This document shows, piece after piece, positions 1 through 7,556 of a stretch of 9,560 nucleotides of DNA (its first letter is position 1; every line of letters starts with the position of its first letter). Origin of the DNA: Kiritimatiellales bacterium. Its GTDB lineage: Bacteria; Verrucomicrobiota; Kiritimatiellia; Kiritimatiellales; Pontiellaceae. The notes beneath the pieces are model-generated. The model did no database searches. It was not told the DNA's origin and was given only the letters and a program-made list of their open reading frames with translations. Made by a program: the position numbers and the translations under genes. The stretch is taken from contig JAUUYK010000023.1 of the NCBI GenBank assembly GCA_030588285.1, positions 1 to 9,560 on the forward strand. Direction: 5' to 3'.

Positions 1-795
1 GGTTGGGAGATGAACAATCCGCACTGCTGAATCCGTTGTATTAATATGTTGGCCCCCCGCGCCTTGCGCACGGTAGGTATCAATCCGCAGATCCGACTCT
101 ACAATTTCAATGGCAATATCGTCATCAAGCTCCGGAGTCACATCCGCCGCAACAAACGAGGTATGGCGGCGCGACTGCGAATCGAACGGACTAATTCGCA
201 CCAGCCGGTGCACCCCTCGCTCTGATTTCAACAAGCCATACGCATAGGAGCCGCTCATGAGCAACGTCACACTCTTAATGCCCACCTCCTCGCCCGCCTG
301 ATAGTCCATAATCTGAACCTTAAAATCTTTCCGTTCCGCGTAGCGCGTGAACATCCGATAGAGCATATCTGCCCAATCGCAGCTTTCCGTTCCGCCGGCT
401 CCCGCATGCAGCGTGAGATAAGCCCCATTCGCATCGAACTCCTCCCCCAGCAGCGACTGCATTTCCAAGGCCTGAAAACTCGTCTCCACCTTTTCAAGTT
501 CGGCGGCCGCTTCAGCCAGCGCGTCAGCTTCCCCCGCCTCGGCCAGCTCCAGCATCACCTCCGCATCATCTAGTCCTGCGTCGATAGTATCGAATGGATC
601 GAGAACCAACTTGAGTGTTTTTGAGGCCGCAATATTGGACTGTGCCTTCGTTTGATCATTCCAGAAATCGGGCTCCGCGGCCAGCGCCTCCAGTGCATGG
701 AGCTCCGTTCGTTTCGTAACAATATCGAGATACCCTTCCATTTCCGTCAGTTGCGTACGGAAACTCTCAACCTTTGGCTTTAGTTCATCGTGCAT
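1..795 (-). CDS. prfB: Peptide chain release factor 2 (5' part, cut by window edge)
   Basis: Class I release factor that recognises UGA and UAA stop codons in the ribosomal A site and triggers peptidyl-tRNA hydrolysis. The 265 codons present cover the N-terminal coiled domain, the codon-recognition domain and the start of the catalytic domain. The stop-codon tripeptide is SPF (residues 202-204, in RISPFDSQSRRHTSF), which marks RF2 rather than RF1. The catalytic GGQ is at residues 247-249 (RAQGAGGQHINTTDS). About 100 C-terminal residues lie outside the window. The ATG at 795 is the first possible start, because an in-frame TGA lies four codons upstream; the Shine-Dalgarno is weak. It follows lnt by 32 nt and is probably the last or a late gene of the nrdR operon. 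Around codons 19-24 the usual +1 frameshift site is replaced by continuous in-frame sequence (GGG TAT CTC GAT), so no recoding is needed. Identification is firm. Confidence 0.96.
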   Translation of the reverse strand, partial: MHDELKPKVESFRTQLTEMEGYLDIVTKRTELHALEALAAEPDFWNDQTKAQSNIAASKTLKLVLDPFDTIDAGLDDAEVMLELAEAGEADALAEAAAELEKVETSFQALEMQSLLGEEFDANGAYLTLHAGAGGTESCDWADMLYRMFTRYAERKDFKVQIMDYQAGEEVGIKSVTLLMSGSYAYGLLKSERGVHRLVRISPFDSQSRRHTSFVAADVTPELDDDIAIEIVESDLRIDTYRAQGAGGQHINTTDSAVRIVHLPT

Positions 796-827
796 AGCTT
801 TGTCTCATCGTTAGGAGCGACACAATT

Positions 828-2495
828 TCACCCCTGCTGTTCTGATTTTTTTCGCTTCCGGCCCGCAGAGTACAGGACAAAAAAGACGATGGCACCGCCG
901 AATAGGGCTACTTTTCCAAAGACGTTGCCGTGCCGAGTATAGAAGGTTTTTTCAAGTCCCACGGGGCGGGGGGTAATTACCCCCGTGGAAAATCCTTTAG
1001 TCCGGACATCCAGAGTTCGATTCACATTTCCATAAGCATCGATGATGCACGTGACGCCCGTATTACAACACCGCGCCATCGGAATCCGATTTTCTAAACA
1101 CCGAAAAATAGCATGGGCCAAATGCTGCTCCGATTGAGACGAGGGATCGAACCAGGCGTCGTTGCTTTGGTTCACCAACCAACGAGCTCCAGCCCGGGTG
1201 GCCTTCATGGCCAGTGGAGCCACGATGTCTTCGAAACAGATTAAAGAAGAAAAAGAGGCCGCCCCATGAAGCGGAATAATCGTACTTTCGGTTCCAGCAC
1301 GGAAATTAACGTCAACAGGAGTAAACCGACCCAGCACCTTCGAAAATGGAACATATTCACCAAAAGGGACCAGGTGCTGCTTGTTATAAGTCGCAATTTC
1401 AAGCCCATTGGTTCCAAACAAAATGGAGCTGTTGTGAAAAATCTGGCCGGCATTCGTCTGGTGAACATCCATGCTGCCCACCAAAATGGGCACTCCTTTC
1501 GCACTCATTCGTTTAACGAGACTATAACTGGGTTGGCTGATGCGCACAAAATCGGGCACCGCGGTTTCGGGCCAGATAATAAGGTCGAGTCCAATACGCT
1601 GCGTGGCCGCATTGGTAAGCTCCTCGAGTCGATCACGAATTTCCTGTTCCTTTTCGGCATCCCATTTTTCGGGCTGCGGAATATTCGGTTGAATTAGTGC
1701 CACGTTAACGCCTTCATAAAACTGCGGCAGGTTGAACAGCACGTTTATGCCATAAGCCACGGAGAGCGCCACCGGAAGAATTCCAATCATCAGTTCATAA
1801 TGCGGGCGGTATTTTCTGGCGCGGGTTCCATGCGTGTATTGCCGGAACGTGATGAAGAGCCCGGCATTCATCCAGACGATGTAAGCGGAAACAATATGCA
1901 CCCCGCCCCATTCAGCAATCTGAATAATAGAGGGGTTCGCATATTGAGAAACACCGAGCGGATTCCACGGGAATCCGGTGAAGAGAAGGCCACGCAGATA
2001 TTCGGAACCCACCCAGACCATCGTGAGCGCAAACATGAACCGAATGTTTTTCCGGAGATTGTTCCCCGCCCACAGCCTAGTCCCCGCCGCAACGGTAACG
2101 GCAAACGGAATAAAATAGAGCGCGCAGTAGAGCGCTAAAATACCGTACCCCAGCAAAGCACTCGCCTTTAGTCCCAGCCCCTCAACCATCCCCGTTAGAT
2201 TTTGAAGCCACGAAAGCGACATGATGAAAAAGACAAAGCCCGACAAAAGTCCGAGCCCCGCCGCTTTCTTTACCGAGGCCGCGTGTACCGCAAACATCAG
2301 CGGAACCAAGGCCGCGAATATCAGCGTTGAATTCCCGTAGGTGGGAAAGCTTAACGCAAGCAATATACCCGAAAGAATACTTCCGAACAGGGGCAAAAAT
2401 GGCGACTTAAAAATTGGATTTGAAAGATCGATAGCGGGGCGTTTTTCATCGTATGCCTGCCGTTTTTTATCCATCTCTTTGAACGAGCCAATCAT
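828..2495 (-). CDS. lnt: Apolipoprotein N-acyltransferase
   Basis: Inner-membrane enzyme that adds the third acyl chain, from a phospholipid, to the N-terminal cysteine of diacylated lipoproteins, the last step of lipoprotein maturation. The 555 residues show an N-terminal block of hydrophobic segments (roughly residues 33-50, 55-72, 79-98, 110-135, 152-172, 200-216 and 234-252), then a carbon-nitrogen-hydrolase domain and a last membrane helix near 526-543. The nitrilase-type triad is visible: Glu310 (IIWPETAVPDF), Lys372 (YNKQHLVPFGEY) and Cys420 (LICFEDI), matching E267/K335/C387 of the E. coli enzyme. A polar extension of about 30 residues precedes the first helix. I chose the ATG at 2495, which has AGG about 8 nt upstream. 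The internal ATG at 2474 has its purine run too close to serve as a ribosome site. It lies 22 nt after the unknown gene and 32 nt before prfB, which suggests an operon. Presence of Lnt fits a diderm bacterium. Confidence 0.96.
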   Translation of the reverse strand: MIGSFKEMDKKRQAYDEKRPAIDLSNPIFKSPFLPLFGSILSGILLALSFPTYGNSTLIFAALVPLMFAVHAASVKKAAGLGLLSGFVFFIMSLSWLQNLTGMVEGLGLKASALLGYGILALYCALYFIPFAVTVAAGTRLWAGNNLRKNIRFMFALTMVWVGSEYLRGLLFTGFPWNPLGVSQYANPSIIQIAEWGGVHIVSAYIVWMNAGLFITFRQYTHGTRARKYRPHYELMIGILPVALSVAYGINVLFNLPQFYEGVNVALIQPNIPQPEKWDAEKEQEIRDRLEELTNAATQRIGLDLIIWPETAVPDFVRISQPSYSLVKRMSAKGVPILVGSMDVHQTNAGQIFHNSSILFGTNGLEIATYNKQHLVPFGEYVPFSKVLGRFTPVDVNFRAGTESTIIPLHGAASFSSLICFEDIVAPLAMKATRAGARWLVNQSNDAWFDPSSQSEQHLAHAIFRCLENRIPMARCCNTGVTCIIDAYGNVNRTLDVRTKGFSTGVITPRPVGLEKTFYTRHGNVFGKVALFGGAIVFFVLYSAGRKRKKSEQQG

Positions 2496-2517
2496 AGGGA
2501 ACCTATTCGTGTTATTG

Positions 2518-3195
2518 TTATAAATCCAGATTCAAAATTGAGGGAATACCGGTCCACTTGCGCACCTCTTTTTGATGAACAAAAAGGTCGGAAATATAGT
2601 CCAGCAGGTCGTCGGTTTCCGTGAGCGTTTGACGTTGGTTTAATTGCGTTTCCACATTTAACGCCGACAAGCCCTTCAACCCCAATACGCCCTCGCCCAG
2701 CGTGGCCTCCCAGAAAACAAACATCTGTCCAAGAAGAACTCGGATAGAGCGGTATAAAACCATCTCGTGTTTTTCCGCTTCGTCCAAAGCCAGTCGGTCA
2801 AAATCGAGCGTCCACATCCGGTCCAATTGCGCGCCCACCCAATCGGCCGGACGAATAACCCCGCGCGAAAAATAGGGAAGAAGCGAGGGAAAATGATGGA
2901 GCTCAGACAAGATTTCCAGCCACCGAGCACGATGCCGGCAATGCGGTTTTAGCGAACTCAAAACCCGCTCAGCCGCCCCCCGATCATTCACCGCACAAAA
3001 AGCCCGCGCAATCAGCAATACCAACTCGGAATCCTGAACACCTTGCGGATGAAACTGCCGGCAATACACGGCAATGCTTGCTGAAACATTATCCGCCAGA
3101 GTTCCGGGAGAAATCCCCAAACGTTGAAAGACATCCTGCAGATGACCCAACCAAGGATCCTGCGGTTCCACTATTTGACATTCGGCCGATCTCAT
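2518..3195 (-). CDS. Hypothetical protein of the nrdR-lnt-prfB operon
   Basis: I do not recognise this 225-residue protein. It has no signal peptide, no clear membrane segment, no cysteine-rich metal site and no nucleotide-binding motif. The composition suggests a soluble, mainly alpha-helical protein, with a run of tryptophans spaced through it (PWLGH, ARWLE, ADWVG, RMWTL, VFWEA, RKWTG). The stretch at about residues 60-95 (LVLLIARAFCAVNDRGAAERVLSSL) resembles a helical-repeat (TPR-like) hairpin, but one hairpin is not enough to name a fold. Its ATG overlaps the nrdR stop codon (ATGA at 3192-3195) and there is no Shine-Dalgarno, so it is probably translated by coupling to nrdR. Its stop lies 22 nt before lnt. 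The tight packing and intact 225-codon frame argue that it is real. It shares an operon with NrdR, Lnt and RF2, but those neighbours have no common pathway from which to infer a function. Confidence 0.85.
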   Translation of the reverse strand: MRSAECQIVEPQDPWLGHLQDVFQRLGISPGTLADNVSASIAVYCRQFHPQGVQDSELVLLIARAFCAVNDRGAAERVLSSLKPHCRHRARWLEILSELHHFPSLLPYFSRGVIRPADWVGAQLDRMWTLDFDRLALDEAEKHEMVLYRSIRVLLGQMFVFWEATLGEGVLGLKGLSALNVETQLNQRQTLTETDDLLDYISDLFVHQKEVRKWTGIPSILNLDL

Positions 3196-3647
3196 TCGCG
3201 ACCGATCAGGCGCTCGACCTCATTCATGAATTGGCCCGCATCGCGAAACCGGCGATATACCGAGGCGTAGCGGATATACGCAACCTCATCCAGTTTCTCG
3301 AGCGCAACCATCACTTTTTTCCCGAGCATGATGCTTGGAATTTCTTTTTCAAATTCTGATTCCGCGGCCATAATAATCGAATCGGCGACCCGTTCAATCT
3401 GCTCAACGCTGATATGCCGTTTCCGACAGGCAATATTAAGACTCTTCACTAATTTTTCGCGGCTGAGTTCTTCGCGGCGGCCATCCCGTTTGGTTACCTG
3501 AAGATGCGCGCGCTGAATTTCTTCATAGGTTGTAAACCGATGGCCACATTTCACGCAAACCCGACGGCGACGGATCGCATCGCCATTACGAACTTCGCGA
3601 CTATCAATGACTCGATTTTCTCGGTCTTCACATTTCGGACATCTCAT
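3192..3647 (-). CDS. nrdR: Transcriptional repressor NrdR
   Basis: Zinc-ribbon/ATP-cone repressor of ribonucleotide reductase genes; it senses ATP/dATP and binds paired NrdR boxes in nrd promoters. With the ATG at 3647 the protein has 151 residues, the usual family length. The zinc ribbon uses Cys3/Cys6 (MRCPKC) and Cys31/Cys34 (CVKCGHRFTTYE). The arginine-rich strand between them (AIRRRRV) is typical. The ATP-cone domain spans about residues 46-136 (VTKRDGRREELSREKL onward). A GTG at 3656 is in frame and would add three residues (MRY), but the purine run AAGGGG then sits 1 nt from the start. Its spacing to the ATG is 10 nt, and family members begin with MRCP. It lies just after an intrinsic terminator, so it probably has its own promoter within 3648-3710, and it heads the operon with the unknown gene, lnt and prfB. 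I see no NrdR box in its upstream region. Confidence 0.97.
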   Translation of the reverse strand: MRCPKCEDRENRVIDSREVRNGDAIRRRRVCVKCGHRFTTYEEIQRAHLQVTKRDGRREELSREKLVKSLNIACRKRHISVEQIERVADSIIMAAESEFEKEIPSIMLGKKVMVALEKLDEVAYIRYASVYRRFRDAGQFMNEVERLIGRE

Positions 3648-3710
3648 ATAACGCACACCCCTTCCCTAAACTCGCGCAAAAGATAGACGGAAAACGTACG
3701 TTCAAACAAC

Positions 3711-3744
3711 AAAAAACGCCCCACAGTTGCAGGGCATTTTTGAC
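3711..3744 (-). terminator. Intrinsic terminator upstream of nrdR
   Basis: Read on the minus strand, the arms AAATGCCCTGC and GTGGGGCGTTT pair around the loop AACT. The core is GCCC/GGGC with a few G-T wobbles, and six T follow directly (3716 to 3711). It stops minus-strand transcripts arriving from the island between here and infB and insulates nrdR. It lies roughly 175 nt downstream of the infB terminator, so it is either a back-up for infB read-through or the end of an unannotated transcript. Confidence 0.7.
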
Positions 3745-3918
3745 TTCGACGGCTATGGTTCCGGTTTTTTCTGGGCAGGCGCTTTTTTTTCGCCAAGGCG
3801 TTCTTCTTTGCTGCCCTTGTAGCCTCCTTGGTTTTACTCCTGACAAACGAATATTGATGATGCTTCTGAAAGAAATTTCAGCGCAGGAGATCCTCTTTTG
3901 CATTCCTCGTGCAAACAC
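3745..3918 (-). other. Structured island between two terminators, no gene recognised
   Basis: This is the main part of a 361-base stretch (3648-4008) without a recognised gene. On the minus strand it shows successive small hairpins: TTGCA/TGCAA (3899-3915, partly overlapping the infB side), CTGAAA/TTTCAG with a 4-nt loop (3866-3881), and an outer GGGCAG/CTGCCC pair enclosing CGCC-TT-GGCG (about 3773-3816). A strong purine run AAGGAGG (3824-3830) is followed by no ATG, GTG or TTG at usable spacing. One frame (open from 3833 to a TAG at 3753-3755) reads as a lysine/glutamate-rich tail (GSKEERLGEKKAPAQKKPEP) but has no start codon. It could be a small RNA, a decayed short gene, or plain spacer; I cannot decide between them. 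Confidence 0.3.
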
Positions 3919-3953
3919 AAAAAAAACCGCCCGAAATATCGGCCGGTTTTTTT
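3919..3953 (-). terminator. Intrinsic terminator of nusA-infB
   Basis: A near-perfect bidirectional hairpin lies 56-90 nt past the infB stop. On the plus strand the arms are ACCG-C-CCGA and TCGG-C-CGGT around a short AATA loop, with a single C-C mismatch, flanked by an A run (3919-3926) and a T run (3947-3953). On the minus strand this gives a GC-rich stem followed by eight T, the expected form for ending infB transcription. Confidence 0.85.
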
Positions 3954-4008
3954 GTTGGATTTTAAAGGAAACGATCCTTCGTTATTCCAAACTTTTTGTT
4001 CTGAGGAT

Positions 4009-6099
4009 CTAAAGTTCCTGCGTAATTTTTTCCACGAAATAGGCTTCGATAGAATCGCCCGCTTCGAATTTCGTAAAGCCCTCGGGACGAATACCACACT
4101 CTTGCCCCTGACGAACTTCATTGGCTTCGTTTTGGAATCGTTTAAGCGAGCCGATTTTTCCTTCGAACAACACATCGCGACCGCGTTTAATGCGCACATT
4201 CGCTTTCGCTGAAATGCGGCCGCTCATCACCATACAACCGGCAATTTTGCTCTTCTTACTCATTTCAAATACTTCGCGGATTTCCGCTTCGCCGATAACC
4301 TGCTCCCGCAGTTCTGGATCGAGCAAGCCTTTCATTTCGGCTTCCATATCTTCGATCAATTCGTAGATAATATTATACGTTCGAATTTCAACATTCTCAC
4401 GCTTGGCGGCGGTGCTTGCCCCCGGCTCACTTCCGGTATGGAAGCCGAGAATCAGGGCCTCGGAGGCGCTGGCCAGCATAACATCGTTTGCCGTTACATT
4501 GCCGGTCGCTATGGATATAATGCTAATCCCAACTTTATCGCTCTTAATATCAAACAGTGAACTTCGGATGGCCTCAACCGAGCCTTGAACGTCGGCCTTA
4601 ATAATGACCTTAAGCTCTTTCTTCTCGGGGCCACTTCCGGCCATGCTGATTAGATCCTCGAGCGACATCTTTTTCGGAGCAACACCTTGAAGCGTTGCCG
4701 CGCGATTTTCCGCCTGCAGGTTTTCCGCAATGGCTTTCGCCTCGCGGTCAGAACCGAGCACCTGAAATTCATCGCCTGCTTCGGGCACATTGGTGAGCCC
4801 TAAAATCTTCACCGCGGAGGAAGGTCCGGCGGTCCGAACTTTCTTGCCTTGATCGCTGATCAGCGCTTTTACACGGCCCCAGCATTGTCCACAAATGACA
4901 CTATCGCCAACTTTCAGCGTTCCCCCTTTAACGAGGATACTTGCGGTTGGGCCCATGCCGGCTTCCATTTGGGCTTCCACCACAAATCCGTTGGCCGGTT
5001 TATTCGGGTTTGCTTGAAGTTCGAGCATTTCCGATTCGAGCAAAATACGCTCGAGTAACGAATCTAGTCCTTCCCCTGTTTCGGCACTGACCGGAACACA
5101 GCCAACGGCTCCGCCCCAGTCTTCAACCATCACGCCATTTTCGTTCAACTGCTGCATCAGGCGGTCCGGGTTTGCGGAACGCAGGTCCATTTTATTCATG
5201 GCAATAATCATGCAGACGCCAGCGTCTCTGGCGTGCTTGATGGCTTCGAGAGTTTGCGGCATCACACCGTCGTCGGCGGCCACCACGAGCACCACCACAT
5301 CAGTCATGCTTGCACCGCGCGACCGCATGGCGGCAAACGCCGCGTGGCCGGGGGTGTCGAGGAAGGTGATTTTGTGATCGTTCACCTCCACGCTATAGGC
5401 TCCGATGTGCTGTGTGATTCCGCCCGCTTCGCGAGCGGTCACACGGGTTTTACGAATCTTGTCGAGTAATGATGTTTTACCGTGGTCAACGTGACCCATG
5501 AAAGTAACTACCGGAGGACGCGGAAGAAGGGCATCGGGTAGATCGGGAACATTTTCTTTGCTCTTCACCTTTTTGGCCGCTTTTGGTTGGGGCGGCGGCG
5601 CTTTTCTCTTCTCTTCTTTACAAACCGTAAAACCGTGCTTTTCGCCAATTTGCTTGGCAACCTTCAGATCAATTTCGGCGTTGATGGAGGCGAAGATGTT
5701 CATCTTCATCAGCTCAGCAATCACCATGTTGGGTTTAATGCCCAGCATATCGGCAAATTCTTTAACCACGACCTTCGGCTTTTTCAGCTCGATCAGGGTG
5801 GGGTCGCCTTCGGGCTCCGCAGGAGCCGCGGCAACCGCTTCAGCAACAGGAGCCTCTTCGACAACCTCGGATGCGGATTCCTCCTCTTCCGGAGCGGCCT
5901 CGGGTTCTGCCGGCGCAACATTATCCGCGCGGGCCTCCTCGATTGTGGCATAGCCCAATTCATCGCAGATTTGTTTAATCTGCGGATCCGTTAATTCGGA
6001 TTCGGGACTCTCGACGGCAATGTCGATATCCTGCAAAATTTCGATTAGCTCCTCAGTCGAGACGCCTACATCTTTAGCTGTATCTTGAACGTTCATCAT
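4009..6099 (-). CDS. infB: Translation initiation factor IF-2
   Basis: GTPase that recruits formylmethionyl-tRNA to the 30S subunit and promotes 50S joining. The 696 residues are close to the short Gram-positive form and well below the 890 of E. coli. An N-terminal helical IF2_N-like segment (1-55) is followed by an acidic, Ala/Glu/Pro-rich linker (about 60-100), a second IF2_N-like segment (about 105-160) and a basic linker. The G domain starts near 195: G1 GHVDHGKT (202-209), G2 around GGITQHIGA (226-234), G3 DTPGH (248-252), G4 NKMD (302-305) and G5 SAE (338-340). Domains II, III and the C-terminal fMet-tRNA-binding domain follow; the linker before domain III carries [14 protein letters not shown] (about 498-511). 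The first ATG at 6099 overlaps the nusA stop (ATGA), with GGTGAG about 8 nt upstream; the next codon is also ATG. It forms an operon with nusA and ends at a strong terminator. Identification is firm. Confidence 0.98.
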   Translation of the reverse strand: MMNVQDTAKDVGVSTEELIEILQDIDIAVESPESELTDPQIKQICDELGYATIEEARADNVAPAEPEAAPEEEESASEVVEEAPVAEAVAAAPAEPEGDPTLIELKKPKVVVKEFADMLGIKPNMVIAELMKMNIFASINAEIDLKVAKQIGEKHGFTVCKEEKRKAPPPQPKAAKKVKSKENVPDLPDALLPRPPVVTFMGHVDHGKTSLLDKIRKTRVTAREAGGITQHIGAYSVEVNDHKITFLDTPGHAAFAAMRSRGASMTDVVVLVVAADDGVMPQTLEAIKHARDAGVCMIIAMNKMDLRSANPDRLMQQLNENGVMVEDWGGAVGCVPVSAETGEGLDSLLERILLESEMLELQANPNKPANGFVVEAQMEAGMGPTASILVKGGTLKVGDSVICGQCWGRVKALISDQGKKVRTAGPSSAVKILGLTNVPEAGDEFQVLGSDREAKAIAENLQAENRAATLQGVAPKKMSLEDLISMAGSGPEKKELKVIIKADVQGSVEAIRSSLFDIKSDKVGISIISIATGNVTANDVMLASASEALILGFHTGSEPGASTAAKRENVEIRTYNIIYELIEDMEAEMKGLLDPELREQVIGEAEIREVFEMSKKSKIAGCMVMSGRISAKANVRIKRGRDVLFEGKIGSLKRFQNEANEVRQGQECGIRPEGFTKFEAGDSIEAYFVEKITQEL

Positions 6100-7283
6100 T
6101 CTGTAATCTCACCATGTTCTTTTATATAGGCCGCCTCGGCCGCATACCAAATAGACTTCGCCTGTGCAGGAGAAATGTCTTCGATGGAGGAAAGGTCGCC
6201 CATTTCGGCGGCTAGAATTCCCTCCAGAGTTAAGAAGCCGGAGAAAACCAGCTTATCGGCAAACTCATCGCCAATTCCTTCAATGGCGGCGAGTTTGGTT
6301 ACTGCAACGGAAACGCGTTCTTCAAAGTCCATGCTCTCTTCATCCTTCTGGATGTCCACGCGCCAGCCGGTTAACTTGGAGGTTAACCGGGCATTTTGTC
6401 CGCGCTTGCCAATGGCCAAAGAGAGTTGATCGGGCTCCACGGTAACGGTCACGGTCTGTGTTGCTTCATCGGCTTCAACATGCTTGAGCCGAGCCGGAGC
6501 CAACGCGTTGGTTATATAGGTGCGGATATCTTCGCTCCAGCGGACAATGTCGATTTTTTCGCCGGAGAGTTCGCGAACAATGTTTCTTACGCGCATGCCG
6601 CGCATGCCAACGCAGGCGCCAACAGGATCCACGCGCTCGTCATACGAAATGACCGCCACTTTACTGCGGTATCCCGCCTCACGGGCAATCCCCTTAACAT
6701 CCATTGTCCCGTCTGAAATTTCCGAAACTTCGAGTTCGAAAAGGCGACGGACAAAATCGGGGTGGCTGCGGGAAAGAATAATTTCAGGCCCGCGTTCGCG
6801 GTCGCGGACTTCGAGGATGAGGGCACGAATGCGTTCGCCGATTTCGTATTCTTCGGTTGGGACCCGTTCTTTAGAAACCATGATGGCTTCGCCGTGCTCG
6901 ATGTCGATAATCACATCGCTCCGGTCAAAGCGGCTTACTGCTCCGGTAATAATTTCGCCGATGCGATCCTTATACTCTTCGAAAATGATCTCTTTTTCGG
7001 CGTTACGAATTTTCTGCATGATCACCTGCTTGGCGGTCTGTGCAGCAATCCGTCCGAGTGGGCGGGGAGTCGATTCAATTTCTGAACCGTCGGTCAGCGT
7101 GCGGAAGGCTTTAATGGCAAAAGTTTTACGGTCGATCGCAATGCGCAGATCCTCCTCTCCATCATCATCTTTTTCTGTAACGCTTTGCAGGGCCAACTCA
7201 ATGGCCTTAATGATCACCTCGCGCTCAACACCGCGCTCGCTTTCCATATATTCGACAACCGCTTTCAGTTCTGCAGGATTCAT
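6096..7283 (-). CDS. nusA: Transcription termination/antitermination factor NusA
   Basis: RNA polymerase-binding factor that modulates pausing, intrinsic termination and antitermination. From the ATG at 7283 it has 395 residues. The N-terminal polymerase-binding domain covers about 1-100 (MNPAELKAVVEYMESERGVE), the S1 domain about 105-160 (GEIITGAVSRFDRSDVIID), KH1 includes VGACVGMRGMRVRNI (about 221-235), and KH2 includes LAIGKRGQNARLTSKL (about 289-304). One C-terminal helix-hairpin-helix region (about 323-385, LAAIEGIGDEFADKL) remains, where E. coli NusA has two acidic repeats. A GTG at 7304 is in frame, but the ATG has GGAAGG about 8 nt upstream and gives the family's normal N-terminus. 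It overlaps infB by 4 nt. The usual upstream partner rimP is absent; instead a terminator closes the preceding gene at 7341-7368, so a nusA promoter should lie in the AT-rich 7284-7340. Confidence 0.97.
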   Translation of the reverse strand: MNPAELKAVVEYMESERGVEREVIIKAIELALQSVTEKDDDGEEDLRIAIDRKTFAIKAFRTLTDGSEIESTPRPLGRIAAQTAKQVIMQKIRNAEKEIIFEEYKDRIGEIITGAVSRFDRSDVIIDIEHGEAIMVSKERVPTEEYEIGERIRALILEVRDRERGPEIILSRSHPDFVRRLFELEVSEISDGTMDVKGIAREAGYRSKVAVISYDERVDPVGACVGMRGMRVRNIVRELSGEKIDIVRWSEDIRTYITNALAPARLKHVEADEATQTVTVTVEPDQLSLAIGKRGQNARLTSKLTGWRVDIQKDEESMDFEERVSVAVTKLAAIEGIGDEFADKLVFSGFLTLEGILAAEMGDLSSIEDISPAQAKSIWYAAEAAYIKEHGEITE

Positions 7284-7340
7284 GATCGCAACCTTCCCTT
7301 CCACTAATACCTAAAAATTCAAATAACTAACCCTATAGAT

Positions 7341-7368
7341 AACAAAAGAGCGGGCAAGGCCCACTCTT
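7341..7368 (-). terminator. Intrinsic terminator between NAGS-like gene and nusA
   Basis: On the minus strand the arms AAGAGTGGGC and GCCCGCTCTT form a 10-bp stem (one T-G wobble) around the loop CTT, followed by a T-rich tail (TTTTGTTAT). It ends transcripts from the NAGS-like gene, and possibly from def, and marks nusA-infB as a separate transcription unit. No second terminator or rimP-like frame lies between it and nusA. Confidence 0.75.
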
Positions 7369-7556
7369 CTCCAGAGCTAAAATAACAACAAGGCGAGCAA
7401 ACTACGCCCCCCGCCCCTCTCCGTCAAGTGACAATCCACCCAAATCCAGCGCCGGCAAACGGTAAATTAAAATGCCCACCAAGGAGAGATCGTGCTTCAT
7501 GTCAGCATGAAGATAGCAGGCAACAGCGCATTGGCCGCCTAGCCCGATGATTCGCT
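7369..7556 (-). other. NAGS-like 3' flank with a short open frame
   Basis: This is the stretch between the NAGS-like stop codon and the terminator. One frame stays open from inside the 3' end of the NAGS-like gene down to a TAG at 7402-7404. Its only ATG outside the neighbouring gene, at 7500, would give a 32-residue peptide (MKHDLSLVGILIYRLPALDL, then a glycine-rich tail). There is no Shine-Dalgarno, and I recognise no family. The sequence CTTCATG-TCAG-CATGAAG at 7495-7512 is a perfect 7-bp inverted repeat covering that ATG. This is more likely 3' untranslated sequence than a gene. Confidence 0.25.

Noticed and set aside
2518..2930. Frameshifted or fused gene in the unknown 225-codon region
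   Set aside because: Alternative frames there are short and low in protein character, while the main frame is continuous and properly spaced to its neighbours.
3648..3656. GTG start for nrdR at 3656
   Set aside because: It would add MRY before the invariant MRCP start and sits 1 nt from the purine run; the ATG at 3647 has usable spacing.
3628..3918. 96-codon minus-strand frame over the island and the nrdR start
   Set aside because: It runs through an intrinsic terminator and into the nrdR coding start in another frame, and its sequence has no protein character.
5498..5953. 151-codon plus-strand open frame opposite the infB N-terminal half
   Set aside because: Its Ser/Ala/Gly-rich sequence is the complement of the acidic Ala/Glu linker and adjoining coding sequence of infB; no start signal or family resemblance.
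7284..7304. GTG start for nusA at 7304
   Set aside because: The added seven residues include the ribosome-binding GGAAGG of the ATG at 7283, and family N-termini fit the ATG.
6520..7314. 264-codon plus-strand open frame opposite nusA
   Set aside because: It lies fully antisense to a clear nusA, is very rich in Ser/Arg/Thr as expected from the complementary strand, and matches no family.
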